NCBI GenBank assembly: GCA_019414325.1
Contig: DXMG01000011.1
Location: 1-47,510 of the forward strand
Source of the DNA: Collinsella sp.
GTDB lineage: Bacteria; Actinomycetota; Coriobacteriia; Coriobacteriales; Coriobacteriaceae
Reading direction: 5' to 3'
DNA: 47,510 nt
This document shows positions 25,515 to 33,593 of the stretch, in pieces. Position numbers and translations under genes: made by a program. The notes beneath the pieces were generated by a model. It had not been told where the DNA came from. It ran no database searches and was given only the letters and a program-made list of their open reading frames with translations. Each line of letters begins with the position of its first letter. Position 1 is the first letter of the stretch.

Positions 25515-27086
25515 ATGGACGTCGCCGCATTCTTACTGGCTCTTGTGCCGATTATTTGGCTGGTCGTGATGCTGCTGTGCTTTAAATGGCCAGCTTGGAA
25601 GGCCGCTATCGGATCGTTTGTCCTTTCGTGCTTGCTTGCCTTCGCATGGTGGCACCTGCCGGCAGCGCAGATCGCGACCGCCTCGCTCGAAGGTTTTTTG
25701 ATGGCTCTGTGGCCCATCGTCCTGGTGATCATCGCCGCGGTGTTCACGTATAACCTGTGCGTTCGTACGGGTGCCATGGACGTGATCGGCAGCATGATCA
25801 CCTCCATCAGCAGCGACCGCCGTCTGCTGGCGCTGCTCGTGGCTTGGTGCTTCGGTGGCTTTATGGAGGGCATGGCCGGCTTCGGTACCGCTGTCGCCAT
25901 TCCCGCCGGCATGCTCGCGGGCCTGGGCTTTGAGGCCGTGCCTGCCGTGCTCATCTGCCTGCTGGCCAACGGCGTGCCCACGCCCTACGGCTCCATCGGC
26001 ATCCCCACGGTGTCCGTTGCCGACCTGGTGGGTTTGGATTCCCTTCACCTAGCGACCGTTCAGCTGGTGCAGCTCGCACCGTTCTTTGTGGTGATGCCGC
26101 TATTTATTGTGCTGGTTGCGGGCCGTGTTGCCGATGACCAGGGCAATGCCGCGAGTGTGGGCGAGCGTCTGCACGGTGTTGCCGGCGTGGCGTTGCTCTC
26201 CGGCGTGTCGTTTGTCGGCGCGGCTCTGGTCGTTGCCATGTTTGTGGGCCCCGAGCTGGCCGTGGTCGTAGGATCCATCGTTTCGCTCGCGCTGACAGCT
26301 GCACTTGCCATGCGTGCCGAGAAGTCGGGGCATCTGGACGCACGCTTTCACATGAATATCGAGGCGGGGGAGAAGCTCACCGTTAAGTCGGCGCTTTCGG
26401 CCTGGTCGTGCTTCATCCTGATCTTTGTGTTGCTGCTGGGCACGTCTAATCTGGTGCCTGCTGTACATGCTGCGCTCGCACCGTTTGCGAGCCATGTGCA
26501 GGTGTATTGCGGTGAGAATCCCGGTATGCTTACGTTTTCGTGGATTAACACGCCGGGTGTTTGGATCTTCCTGGCCGCGTTTGTCGGCGGTGCCATTCAG
26601 GGTGCTTCGCCACGCATGATGGGCGAGGTGCTGGCCGCGACTGTGAAGCAGATGATGCCGACGGTGATCACGATGCTTTCGGTGCTGGGCTGTGCCAAGG
26701 TGATGGGCTATGCGGGCATGATCTCTTCGATCAGCGCGTTCTGCATCGCCGTCGCCGGTGGGCTGTACCCGATTCTGGCTCCGTGGATCGGTGCGGTTGG
26801 TGCGTTTGTGACCGGCTCGGGCACGTCCTCGGGCATGCTGTTTGGCCCCATTCAGAGCCAGGCTGCCACTGCGCTGGGTGTGAGCGACTACTGGATGGTC
26901 GCGTTGAACGCCCTGGGCGTCGCCGCCGGTAAGATGATCTCGCCGCAGACCCTCGCCATTGGTCTTGCCGCCGTGCTCGTGCGCGGTAAGGATGCCGAAC
27001 TCCTGGGCGCCGTCCTGCCCTACGCCGCCGGCATGCTGGTCCTGATGAGCGCCATAGCCATGCTCGGCCAAGGCCTGCCGCTGTAG
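25515..27086 (+). CDS. lctP: L-lactate permease (LctP family)
   Basis: This 523-residue membrane protein has about 13 helices. The family segments GFMEGMAGFGTAVAIPAG, VPTPYGSIGIPT, FTWxN-like FSWINTPGVWIF, and SGTSSGMLFGPIQSQAA are all present. It imports lactate or glycolate with protons. AAGGAGC sits before the ATG. It stands alone with no lactate dehydrogenase or lldEFG genes around, but pckA follows on the same strand beyond a cluster of terminators, which fits a gluconeogenic use of lactate. Confidence 0.93.
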   Translation: MDVAAFLLALVPIIWLVVMLLCFKWPAWKAAIGSFVLSCLLAFAWWHLPAAQIATASLEGFLMALWPIVLVIIAAVFTYNLCVRTGAMDVIGSMITSISSDRRLLALLVAWCFGGFMEGMAGFGTAVAIPAGMLAGLGFEAVPAVLICLLANGVPTPYGSIGIPTVSVADLVGLDSLHLATVQLVQLAPFFVVMPLFIVLVAGRVADDQGNAASVGERLHGVAGVALLSGVSFVGAALVVAMFVGPELAVVVGSIVSLALTAALAMRAEKSGHLDARFHMNIEAGEKLTVKSALSAWSCFILIFVLLLGTSNLVPAVHAALAPFASHVQVYCGENPGMLTFSWINTPGVWIFLAAFVGGAIQGASPRMMGEVLAATVKQMMPTVITMLSVLGCAKVMGYAGMISSISAFCIAVAGGLYPILAPWIGAVGAFVTGSGTSSGMLFGPIQSQAATALGVSDYWMVALNALGVAAGKMISPQTLAIGLAAVLVRGKDAELLGAVLPYAAGMLVLMSAIAMLGQGLPL

Positions 27087-27087
27087 T

Positions 27088-27223
27088 CGGCACTTAGGGA
27101 CGTTCCTTATGTGCCGGCACTTTGGGAACGTCCCTAAGTGCCGGCATCCGGGGACACTCCTTGAATGTTGTCTGTTCAAGAGTGTCCCCAATGACTAGTC
27201 GTTTAAGAACGTCCCCAATGACT
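27088..27223. repeat. Cluster of three GGGAC-core palindromes after lctP
   Basis: A perfect 19-bp inverted repeat (27088-27106 and 27125-27143; CGGCACTTAGGGACGTTCC) begins just after the lctP stop. A second hairpin at 27150-27189 pairs GGGGACACTC/TTGAA with its complement. A third unit at 27197-27223 has AGTC/GACT ends around an ACGTCCCC core and recurs at 46529-46555 with one difference. The first is a likely lctP terminator. The shared GGGAC core links them to other repeats in the window. Confidence 0.8.
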
Positions 27224-27364
27224 GGGCCGCTTGCCTGCGATTTTTGACCGTTGGGCGGGCTTGCCGCCCTTGCCGCAAAAACGTTTTTGCATATCGGGTA
27301 CAACGGGCTTTACGTGAGTAAAGTGCGCGCCGCGTCCACGTGCCGCGTTTTTAAAGGAGGCCCC

Positions 27365-29035
27365 ATGCCTGGTGTTACCCCTGCAGAAGTTCTGTCCAAT
27401 TTTGGCATTACGCTGGTCGAAGACCCCGCTGAGAACCAGCCCCGCCTGCTGGTTGACCTGCCGGCAGCCGAGCTCGTCGAGCATGCCATCCGCCGCAACG
27501 AAGGCCGCATGGCATCCAACGGCGCGCTGGTGATCGAGACGGGGGAGCGTACCGGACGTTCGCCCAACGACCGCTTTATCGTTGACACCCCCGATGTCCA
27601 CGACAAGATTGCCTGGGGCGCCGTCAACCGCCCGCTGTCCGTCGAAAGCTACGAGGTCATCAAAGCCGGCATCGTCGACTATCTCAACGAGCGCGATGTG
27701 TTTGTCACCCGCGGCATGGCCGGCGCCGACCGCAACCACACGCGCCGCCTGCTCGTCGCCTGCGAGCGTGCCAGCCAGGCGCTCTTCATTAAGCAGATGC
27801 TCGCCCGCCCGCTCGCCCGCGAAATCGCGCGCACCGGCGAGCCGGACTTCTGCGTGCTCGCCGCGCCGGGCTACCAATGCGACCCTGCCATCAAGGGCCT
27901 CAACTCCAGCGCCGCCGTGGTCATCAACTTCCAGGAGCGCGTGTTTTTGGTCGCGGGTACCGGCTACTCCGGCGAGATCAAAAAGTCCATCTTCAGCGTT
28001 ATGAACTATCTGCTGCCCGTCGAGGACGACGTGCTGCCCATGCACTGCTCGGCCAGCATGGATCCCGTCACGCACGAGACCGCCGTGTTCTTTGGCCTGT
28101 CCGGCACCGGCAAGACCACGCTTTCGGCCAATCCCACGCGCCTGCTGATTGGCGACGACGAGCACGGCTGGTCCGACATGGGCATCTTTAACATCGAGGG
28201 CGGCTGCTACGCCAAATGCGAGGGCCTGGACGCCGTCCACGAGCCCGAGATCTTCAACGCTGTCCGCTTTGGCGCGATCTGCGAAAACGTGGTGCTCGAC
28301 GAGAACCGCAAGCCCAACTACGACGACATCTCGATCACGCACAACACGCGCGCGGCCTATCCCGTGGAGCACATTCCTAACGCGTGGACTAAGGGCATGG
28401 GCACCACTCCGAGTGTCGTGCTGTTCCTGACTTGCGACGCTTTTGGCGTGCTGCCGCCCATCTCACGCCTGACGGCCGACGCCGCCATGTACCACTTTGT
28501 GACGGGCTTTACGGCTAAGATTCCCGGCACCGAGGTCGGCGTCACCGAGCCCACGCCCACGTTCTCTTCGCTGTTCGGCGAGCCGTTTATGCCGCTCGAC
28601 CCCATGGTTTACGCCAAGATGCTCGGCGAGCGCATTGCAGACGGCCGCACGCGTGTGTACCTGGTCAACACCGGCTGGATCGGCGGCGGCTACGGCGTGG
28701 GTCATCGCATCGAGCTGGCCTACACGCGCTCGCTGGTCGCGCGCGCCCTCGACGGCACCATTGAGGACAGCGAGTTCGTGCACGACGACATCTTTAACGT
28801 CGACATTCCCACGACGTGCCACGGCGTGCCCGATGGCATCCTGGTGCCGCGCCAATACTGGCAGAGCACCGCGCGCTACGACGAGGCCGCGCACAACCTG
28901 GCGGTGATGTTCGAGGAGAACTTCGAGAAGAAGTACTCGCACCTGCCCGAGTCCGTCAAAGCCGCCGGCCCGCACGCCCAGGTGTCCGCCGAGGCCCGTC
29001 ATCGCGGCCGCGGCCTGCTGGGACTCCGCCACTAG
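27365..29035 (+). CDS. pckA: Phosphoenolpyruvate carboxykinase (ATP)
   Basis: The 556-residue enzyme interconverts oxaloacetate and PEP using ATP. The ATP-type signatures are present: RSPNDRFIVD, the kinase-1a P-loop FFGLSGTGKTTLSAN, LIGDDEHGWSDMGIFNIEGG (metal-binding Asp), the adenine-binding end YTRSLVARAL, and the substrate-binding TGERTGRSP. The ATG at 27365 follows a perfect AAAGGAGG; a longer upstream frame is not used. In gut anaerobes this enzyme often works toward oxaloacetate and succinate formation, otherwise gluconeogenesis from lactate. A CCACCAC hairpin terminates it. Confidence 0.97.
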   Translation: MPGVTPAEVLSNFGITLVEDPAENQPRLLVDLPAAELVEHAIRRNEGRMASNGALVIETGERTGRSPNDRFIVDTPDVHDKIAWGAVNRPLSVESYEVIKAGIVDYLNERDVFVTRGMAGADRNHTRRLLVACERASQALFIKQMLARPLAREIARTGEPDFCVLAAPGYQCDPAIKGLNSSAAVVINFQERVFLVAGTGYSGEIKKSIFSVMNYLLPVEDDVLPMHCSASMDPVTHETAVFFGLSGTGKTTLSANPTRLLIGDDEHGWSDMGIFNIEGGCYAKCEGLDAVHEPEIFNAVRFGAICENVVLDENRKPNYDDISITHNTRAAYPVEHIPNAWTKGMGTTPSVVLFLTCDAFGVLPPISRLTADAAMYHFVTGFTAKIPGTEVGVTEPTPTFSSLFGEPFMPLDPMVYAKMLGERIADGRTRVYLVNTGWIGGGYGVGHRIELAYTRSLVARALDGTIEDSEFVHDDIFNVDIPTTCHGVPDGILVPRQYWQSTARYDEAAHNLAVMFEENFEKKYSHLPESVKAAGPHAQVSAEARHRGRGLLGLRH

Positions 29036-29054
29036 CTTCGCCGTGAGTCCATAT

Positions 29055-29087
29055 CCACCACAAAGGGGACAGGCACCTTTGTGGTGG
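29055..29087. repeat. CCACCAC hairpin repeat, copy 2, pckA terminator
   Basis: CCACCACAAAGG pairs with CCTTTGTGGTGG, with the loop reading GGACAGGCA on the plus strand (reverse orientation of the majority form). A TTTT run follows on the plus strand, so it is a good pckA terminator. Confidence 0.9.
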
Positions 29088-29089
29088 TT

Positions 29090-29234
29090 TTGCTCGTGTG
29101 GATGACTCGGGTTACAATACGCCTGACATATCGTCCCCTTCTCCGGATGGGGACAGCGCAAGCGTTCTTGTGACGGCACCGTAGGACTTTGAAGGTGGCC
29201 GTTGTGAGGGCGCTTTTTGTTTAGGCGCCCTCAC
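29090..29234 (+). promoter_or_regulatory. Promoter and structured leader of the B3/B4-domain gene
   Basis: TTGCTC (29090-29095), 17 bp and TACAAT (29113-29118) form a strong promoter. The leader then holds a GTCCCC/GGGGAC hairpin, an ACGGCACC/GGTGGCCGT hairpin with one bulged G, and a GTGAGGGCGC/GCGCCCTCAC hairpin (29204-29213 and 29225-29234) with T-rich loop. The last could be a terminator, so transcription attenuation is possible. It does not match a riboswitch class that I know. Confidence 0.45.
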
Positions 29235-29262
29235 TCGGGCGCGCACAATGAAGGGAGAGCGT

Positions 29263-29982
29263 ATGAAGAGCTTTATTGCCGAGGATTCATTCTGGGAGCT
29301 GTTTCCGCAGGCAGCGGTCGGTGTTGTGGTCGTGGAGGGCATGAAGCCCACGGCTCAGATTCCTCAAGAGGACGTGGATGCGATTGCGGCGTTGCTCGAC
29401 CGCGCCAATATCGATGCGGAGCGTCATCTGACCAGCGATACTATCAGCGAGAACGCACCGGTCAAGGCATGGCGCGAGGCCTATCGTCTGTTCAAGACCA
29501 AGAAGGGCGCGCGTTGCTCAATCGAGAACCTGCTCAAACGCGTGCTCAAAGGCAAGCCGGTGGGCCACATTGCGCCCGCGGTGGACATCTACAACACGGT
29601 GTCGTTGACCTACGCGCTGCCCGTGGGAGGCGAGGATCTGCATGCGATCGAGGGAGACCTTCGCCTGAAGGTGACCGACGGTGGCGATGCGTTCTGGCCG
29701 CTTGGCGAGGAGGCGGACGATCCGACGCTGCCCGGCGAGCTCGCCTACATCGATGATGCAGGCGCCGTGTGCCGCTGCTGGAACTGGCGCGACGGCGTTC
29801 GAACGGCGCTGTCCGATGATTCGGCCGATGCGTTCCTGGCGATTGAGTGCGTGGAGCCCGAGCGGATGGGGGATTGCCAGGCTGCCGTTGATCGTCTCGC
29901 CGAGTTGCTCGAGCGTTATCTGGGCGCTACGGTTGTCGTTAAGACGCTTGTGACCCGCGACAATCCCTGCGTGGAGCTGTAG
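29263..29982 (+). CDS. B3/B4 tRNA-binding-domain protein
   Basis: In this 239-residue protein the central part (WREAYRLFKTKKGARCSIENLLKRV, then HIAPAVDIYNTVSLTYALPVGGEDL) matches the B3/B4 domain of the phenylalanyl-tRNA synthetase beta chain, here as a stand-alone protein. Stand-alone B3/B4 proteins are thought to edit or sense misacylated tRNA, but this is not shown for this one. AAGGGAGAG precedes the ATG at 29263. The unusual structured leader suggests regulation of its transcript. It is followed by a CCACCAC hairpin. Confidence 0.85.
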   Translation: MKSFIAEDSFWELFPQAAVGVVVVEGMKPTAQIPQEDVDAIAALLDRANIDAERHLTSDTISENAPVKAWREAYRLFKTKKGARCSIENLLKRVLKGKPVGHIAPAVDIYNTVSLTYALPVGGEDLHAIEGDLRLKVTDGGDAFWPLGEEADDPTLPGELAYIDDAGAVCRCWNWRDGVRTALSDDSADAFLAIECVEPERMGDCQAAVDRLAELLERYLGATVVVKTLVTRDNPCVEL

Positions 29983-30012
29983 CGACGCCTGCGGATCATG
30001 TTCGCCGGCCCA

Positions 30013-30049
30013 AACCACCACAAAGGTGCCTGTCCTCTTTGTGGTGGTT
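30013..30049. repeat. CCACCAC hairpin repeat, copy 3
   Basis: AACCACCACAAAG pairs with CTTTGTGGTGGTT; the loop reads GTGCCTGTCCT, one base different from the commonest form. TTTT follows, so it terminates the B3/B4 gene. Confidence 0.9.
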
Positions 30050-30110
30050 TTTATGTTGATGGGTTAACAAATAGGGCGTGCAGGGCTGCCGGCCGTTAAG
30101 TACGGCTAAG

Positions 30111-30128
30111 ATGTTTACCCGTAAGCAT
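30111..30128 (+). promoter_or_regulatory. Candidate MarR operator
   Basis: ATGTTTACCCGTAAGCAT is self-complementary at 14 of 18 positions and lies 27 bp before the marR-like start codon. MarR proteins commonly bind such palindromes at their own promoters. Confidence 0.35.
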
Positions 30129-30155
30129 TATGCAAGCGAAAGGCGGTCGTCTCCC

Positions 30156-30605
30156 ATGCAGCAGAACGACGAGACACGTTTCGAGGACTTTGTCGGACTG
30201 ATCAGTGGGCTCTACAAGGAGATCCAGCGCATTAAGACATCCGAGGGCGCAAGGCTGGGCCTCAAGGGCTCCGACGTTATGTGCCTGTACTATCTTGAGC
30301 GCAGCAAGGACGGCCTGACTGGCGCCGACCTGGCTCGCATGGCAGGCGTGACCCGCGCCGCCGTCTCGCGTACGCTGGCGCATCTGGAGGAGGGTGGCTA
30401 CGTCGAGGTCGATGATTCGGGCGATGCCGCCGTTAAGTATCGTGCTCCGGTGCGCCTGACCGCTCTGGGCGGCGAGAGCATGAGCGAGGCGGACCGCATC
30501 ATTCGCGAGGTGCTCGATACCACCGGTAAGGCTATGGGTGTGGAGCAGCGCGAGCAGATGTATGCGTCGCTGCGCACGATTCTCAACACCCTGCGCGAGA
30601 TCTAA
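30156..30605 (+). CDS. MarR-family transcriptional regulator
   Basis: The 149-residue protein has the winged-helix core GLKGSDVMCLYYLERSKDGLTGADLARMAGVTRAAVSRTLAHLEEGGYVEVDD, the wing with KYRAPVRLTALG, and helical ends for dimerisation. The ligand is unknown. The ATG at 30156 follows GCGAAAGGCGG, as for several other genes here. The degV-like gene starts 119 bp downstream on the same strand, so the regulator may control fatty-acid-related functions, but this is only contextual. Confidence 0.9.
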   Translation: MQQNDETRFEDFVGLISGLYKEIQRIKTSEGARLGLKGSDVMCLYYLERSKDGLTGADLARMAGVTRAAVSRTLAHLEEGGYVEVDDSGDAAVKYRAPVRLTALGGESMSEADRIIREVLDTTGKAMGVEQREQMYASLRTILNTLREI

Positions 30606-30724
30606 GGCCGCCAAGGCATTTGCTTCCAATTAACAACTGCATAGTCCCGTTTGAGTGCGTATGCCGTGCCGGGGCATTGCTGTCAAAATTCCCTGCGAGA
30701 GGTCCGCGAAAGAAAGGATTCGCT

Positions 30725-31579
30725 ATGTCCATTCGTATTATTACCGATTCCGCGAGCGATATGTCGCCGGCTGAGCACCCCGCTCTGCGTGTTCTGCCGC
30801 TGTCCGTCACCTTTGGCACCGATGTGTACATGGATGGCGTCGACATCGATCACCAGCGCTTTTACGAGATGCTCGTGGAGCGCGATGAGCTGCCCAAGAC
30901 CGGCCAGGTCAACCCGTACGCGTTTTCGCAGGCTATTGCCGAGGCGCGTGATGCCGGCGATGAGGCTGTGATTATTACCGTGGGCGCTAAGCTTTCGGGC
31001 ACCAATCAGAGTGCCCGTACCGCACTTGCCGAGGCGCCGGGCGGCGACGTGTACGTGGTGGATAGCAACAACGTCACTCTGGGTGAGCGTGTCCTGGTCG
31101 AGTATGCCCTGCGCCTGGTGGACGAGGGCCGTAGTGCGGCCCAGATCGCGGCGGCCGTCGAGGCCGTCCGTGACCGCGTGGTCGTCATCGGCCTGCTCGA
31201 GACGCTGGAGTACCTGGTTCGCGGCGGTCGTCTATCTGCTGCGGCCGGCGCCGTGGGCACGCTGCTCAACGTGAAGCCCGTGGTGGCTGTCGAGGACGGC
31301 CTTATCGTGCAGTTGGGCAAGGCGCGCGGTTCCAAGAACGGCCGCAACCTGCTCAACCAAAAGGTCGAAAAGTCAGGCGGCATCGACTTTTCCATGCCGC
31401 TGGCGCTGGGCTATACGGGCCTTTCGGATGCGGTGCTCAAGAAGTATGTCGAGGACAGCGCGGCACTGTGGGCTGGCCACACCGAGGGCGAGTTGCCCGT
31501 TCACACCATCGGCGCCACCATCGGCACCCACGTAGGCCCCGGCGCCGTCGCCGTAGCCTTCTTCCAGCCCGCCAACTAA
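30725..31579 (+). CDS. DegV-family fatty-acid-binding protein
   Basis: This 284-residue protein begins SIRIITDSASDMS, the DegV strand-loop motif, followed by VLPLSVTFGTDVYMDG, GKLSGTNQSA-like AKLSGTNQSARTA, LVRGGRLSAAAGAVGTLLNVKPV and the end HVGPGAVAVAFF. DegV/FakB proteins bind a fatty acid for phosphorylation by FakA, feeding exogenous fatty acids into phospholipids. GAAAGGATT precedes the ATG. No fakA gene is in the window. It is terminated by the CCACCAC hairpin at 31592. Confidence 0.93.
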   Translation: MSIRIITDSASDMSPAEHPALRVLPLSVTFGTDVYMDGVDIDHQRFYEMLVERDELPKTGQVNPYAFSQAIAEARDAGDEAVIITVGAKLSGTNQSARTALAEAPGGDVYVVDSNNVTLGERVLVEYALRLVDEGRSAAQIAAAVEAVRDRVVVIGLLETLEYLVRGGRLSAAAGAVGTLLNVKPVVAVEDGLIVQLGKARGSKNGRNLLNQKVEKSGGIDFSMPLALGYTGLSDAVLKKYVEDSAALWAGHTEGELPVHTIGATIGTHVGPGAVAVAFFQPAN

Positions 31580-31591
31580 CCGACCTGCCAT

Positions 31592-31630
31592 AAACCACCA
31601 CAAAGGGGACAGGCACCTTTGTGGTGGTTT
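31592..31630. repeat. CCACCAC hairpin repeat, copy 4, degV terminator
   Basis: AAACCACCACAAAGG pairs with CCTTTGTGGTGGTTT, loop GGACAGGCA, in the same orientation as copy 2. It lies 13 bp past the degV stop, and its right arm overlaps a false upstream GTG start for the next gene. Confidence 0.9.
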
Positions 31631-31659
31631 ATGCTTTTCCGGGTGGAAGGGAGCGAGCA

Positions 31660-31980
31660 ATGGCGTCTGAGGGCTTTTTTGAACGGGTGTACGAGGTGGT
31701 CGAGCAGATCCCCGAGGGGATGGTCGCCACGTATGGCCAGGTGGCGCTGCTTGCCGGTCGTCCACGAAGTGCGCGGTACGTGGGGTATGCCCTGCATAGT
31801 AATCCGCGCCCCGGCGAGATTCCCTGTCACCGCGTGGTGTTTGCCGACGGGCACATATGCGAGGGCTTCGCTTTTGGCGGTCCCGATGCTCAACGTGAGC
31901 TTTTGCTAGGGGAAGGTGTGGCGTTTAAGGACGACATGCACGTCGACTTGGCCGCCTGTCGCTGGCCTGCCGGGCTCTAG
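31660..31980 (+). CDS. Small MGMT/Ogt-family DNA-alkyl-transfer protein
   Basis: The 106-residue protein has the helix-turn-helix segment EGMVATYGQVALLAG, the arginine finger region RSARYVGYALHSN, and the active-site IPCHRVV with cysteine retained. It corresponds to the C-terminal DNA-binding domain of O6-methylguanine methyltransferases without their N-terminal domain. Short homologues with Trp in place of Cys are alkyltransferase-like proteins. This one keeps Cys, so methyl transfer is possible. The ATG at 31660 follows GGAAGGGAGCG. It stands between two CCACCAC hairpins. Confidence 0.9.
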   Translation: MASEGFFERVYEVVEQIPEGMVATYGQVALLAGRPRSARYVGYALHSNPRPGEIPCHRVVFADGHICEGFAFGGPDAQRELLLGEGVAFKDDMHVDLAACRWPAGL

Positions 31981-31997
31981 CGGTTCTGCCGTGGCGA

Positions 31998-32037
31998 AAA
32001 CCACCACAAAGGCGCCTGTCCCCTTTGTGGTGGTTTT
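31998..32037. repeat. CCACCAC hairpin repeat, copy 5
   Basis: AAAACCACCACAAAGG pairs with CCTTTGTGGTGGTTTT, loop CGCCTGTCC. It acts as terminator of the MGMT-like gene. The rest of the gap to trpS holds the two hairpins listed next and no gene. Confidence 0.9.
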
Positions 32038-32221
32038 ACGCTGTAGGTTTACCAGAGCTAACTTATGGAGAAGGTGTGGTGGCGTACTTTGCCATCAGAA
32101 AGTAAACCACGGTGAACTATATTGGTTTCAGCAACGGAGCAGGCAATAGGCGATGAAAAAGCCTGCCCTGTTGAGTTTGATTCGCATTCCTCCCCTCTGT
32201 GCGATTCAACGGTGTACTTCG

Positions 32222-32263
32222 GGAACAGGCCTGCTGGCAACTAGCTGCCGGCGGGCCTGTTCC
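32222..32263 (+). terminator. Isolated hairpin in the 31981-32373 gap
   Basis: GGAACAGGCC pairs with GGGCCTGTTCC, with inner TGGCA/TGCCG pairing. It is followed by TGTTTGTC on the plus strand. No gene precedes it closely; a related GCAGGC...GCCTGC pair lies near 32140-32166. It may end a small untranslated transcript. Confidence 0.45.
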
Positions 32264-32310
32264 TGTTTGTCGAGGGGATGCGATGGACGGAGCCGAAGCG
32301 GTCCGGCTCC

Positions 32311-32338
32311 AAAAAAGGCGGACGCCGTAGCGCCCGCC
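32311..32338 (-). terminator. trpS terminator
   Basis: GGCGGACGC and GCGCCCGCC form the stem (32317-32338), and on the minus strand it runs into six U (the A-run 32311-32316). It lies about 36 bp past the trpS stop. Confidence 0.85.
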
Positions 32339-32373
32339 CTAAAGCAATCGAAAGCTCAAGCCAGCAGATCGGT

Positions 32374-33423
32374 CTAGTACACCATGCCCATGGCGTCCTG
32401 AACCTCGGCCAGGGTCTGCTCGGCGATCTCGTTGGCGCGACGGTTGCCCTCGTGCAGGACGTCCTTCACATAGTCCAGATCGTTCTCGTAGCGCTGGCGA
32501 CGCTCGCGGATCGGTGCGAAGTACTCGTTGACGGCCTCGGTCACGTACTTCTTGAGCTGGCCGGAGCCGCCCATGCCGATCTCCTCGGCAATCTCGACCT
32601 CGGAGCGACCGGTGCAGATGGCGGCTGTCGAAAGCAGGCCAGACACGCCGGGGCGGTTCTCGGGATCGAACGTGATCATGCGCTCGGAGTCGGTCTGGCT
32701 CTTCTTGATGCGTTTGGCCGTCTCCTCGGCGGTCATCGAGATATTGATGGCGTTGCCGTAGCTCTTGCTCATCTTGCGACCGTCAAGGCCGGGAAGCAGC
32801 GGGGTCTCGGACAGCAATGCGTCGACCTCGGGAAATACCTTGCCGTAGCGGTTGTTAAAGCGGCGGGCGATGGTGCGGGTGAGCTCGATGTGCGGCAGCT
32901 GGTCGCGACCGACGGGCACGACGTTGCCCTTGCAGAATAGAATGTCGCAGGCCTGGTGCACCGGGTAGGTGAGCAGAAGGCCGGTAAGCTCGTGGCCCGA
33001 GGCCTCCATCTCGGCCTTGACCGTGGGATTGCGCGCCAGCTCGGCCTCGGAGACCAGCGACAGGAACGGCAGCATGAGCTGGTTGGCGGCGGGCACGGCG
33101 GAGTGAGCGTAGATCATGGTCTTGTCGGGGTCGATGCCGCAGGCAAGGTAGTCCATGACCATGTTGTACACGTTGTCCTGGATGTGCTCGGTCGTGTCGC
33201 GATCGGTGATGACCTGGTAGTCGGCGATGAGCACGTTGGTCTTGGCGCCCATGTTCTGCAGCTCAACACGGCCCTTGAGGGTGCCGAAGTAGTGGCCCAG
33301 GTGCAGACGGCCGGTGGGGCGGTCGCCGGTGAGCATGGTGAACTTCTCGGGCGTCTTGGCCAGGCCCTCGCGAATGGCGTTGCTCTTTTGCAGCGCGACT
33401 TCGTAGCTGTTCTCGTTTGGCAT
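32374..33423 (-). CDS. trpS: Tryptophanyl-tRNA synthetase
   Basis: This 349-residue class I synthetase charges tRNA-Trp. It carries the HIGH-like GRLHLGHYFG, DYQVITDRD, the tryptophan-pocket region PVGRDQLPHIELTR and the KMSKSYGN loop. The AAGGAGC site and a TATCAT -10 lie upstream. I found no T-box leader in the 170-bp gap to the upstream gene, although T-box control of trpS is common in Gram-positive bacteria. Confidence 0.97.
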   Translation of the reverse strand: MPNENSYEVALQKSNAIREGLAKTPEKFTMLTGDRPTGRLHLGHYFGTLKGRVELQNMGAKTNVLIADYQVITDRDTTEHIQDNVYNMVMDYLACGIDPDKTMIYAHSAVPAANQLMLPFLSLVSEAELARNPTVKAEMEASGHELTGLLLTYPVHQACDILFCKGNVVPVGRDQLPHIELTRTIARRFNNRYGKVFPEVDALLSETPLLPGLDGRKMSKSYGNAINISMTAEETAKRIKKSQTDSERMITFDPENRPGVSGLLSTAAICTGRSEVEIAEEIGMGGSGQLKKYVTEAVNEYFAPIRERRQRYENDLDYVKDVLHEGNRRANEIAEQTLAEVQDAMGMVY

Positions 33424-33593
33424 GATTGCTCCTTACGTATGTTCATGGGTCAAGATGATAGCGCGTTTATTGGAGGGGCGGTGCGTAAGTAGGCGAGGGG
33501 CGGGAGAGGGACGCGCGTGCTGCGGCATGTGCGATGGGTGCGGCGCGGCCGCGCTTGGCCAACGGTGCCTTGGCACATCCTCGGTAGCTTGCC

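Noticed and set aside
33424..33593. T-box leader of trpS
   Set aside because: The gap lacks the conserved T-box sequence and specifier loop, and no terminator/antiterminator pair was found.
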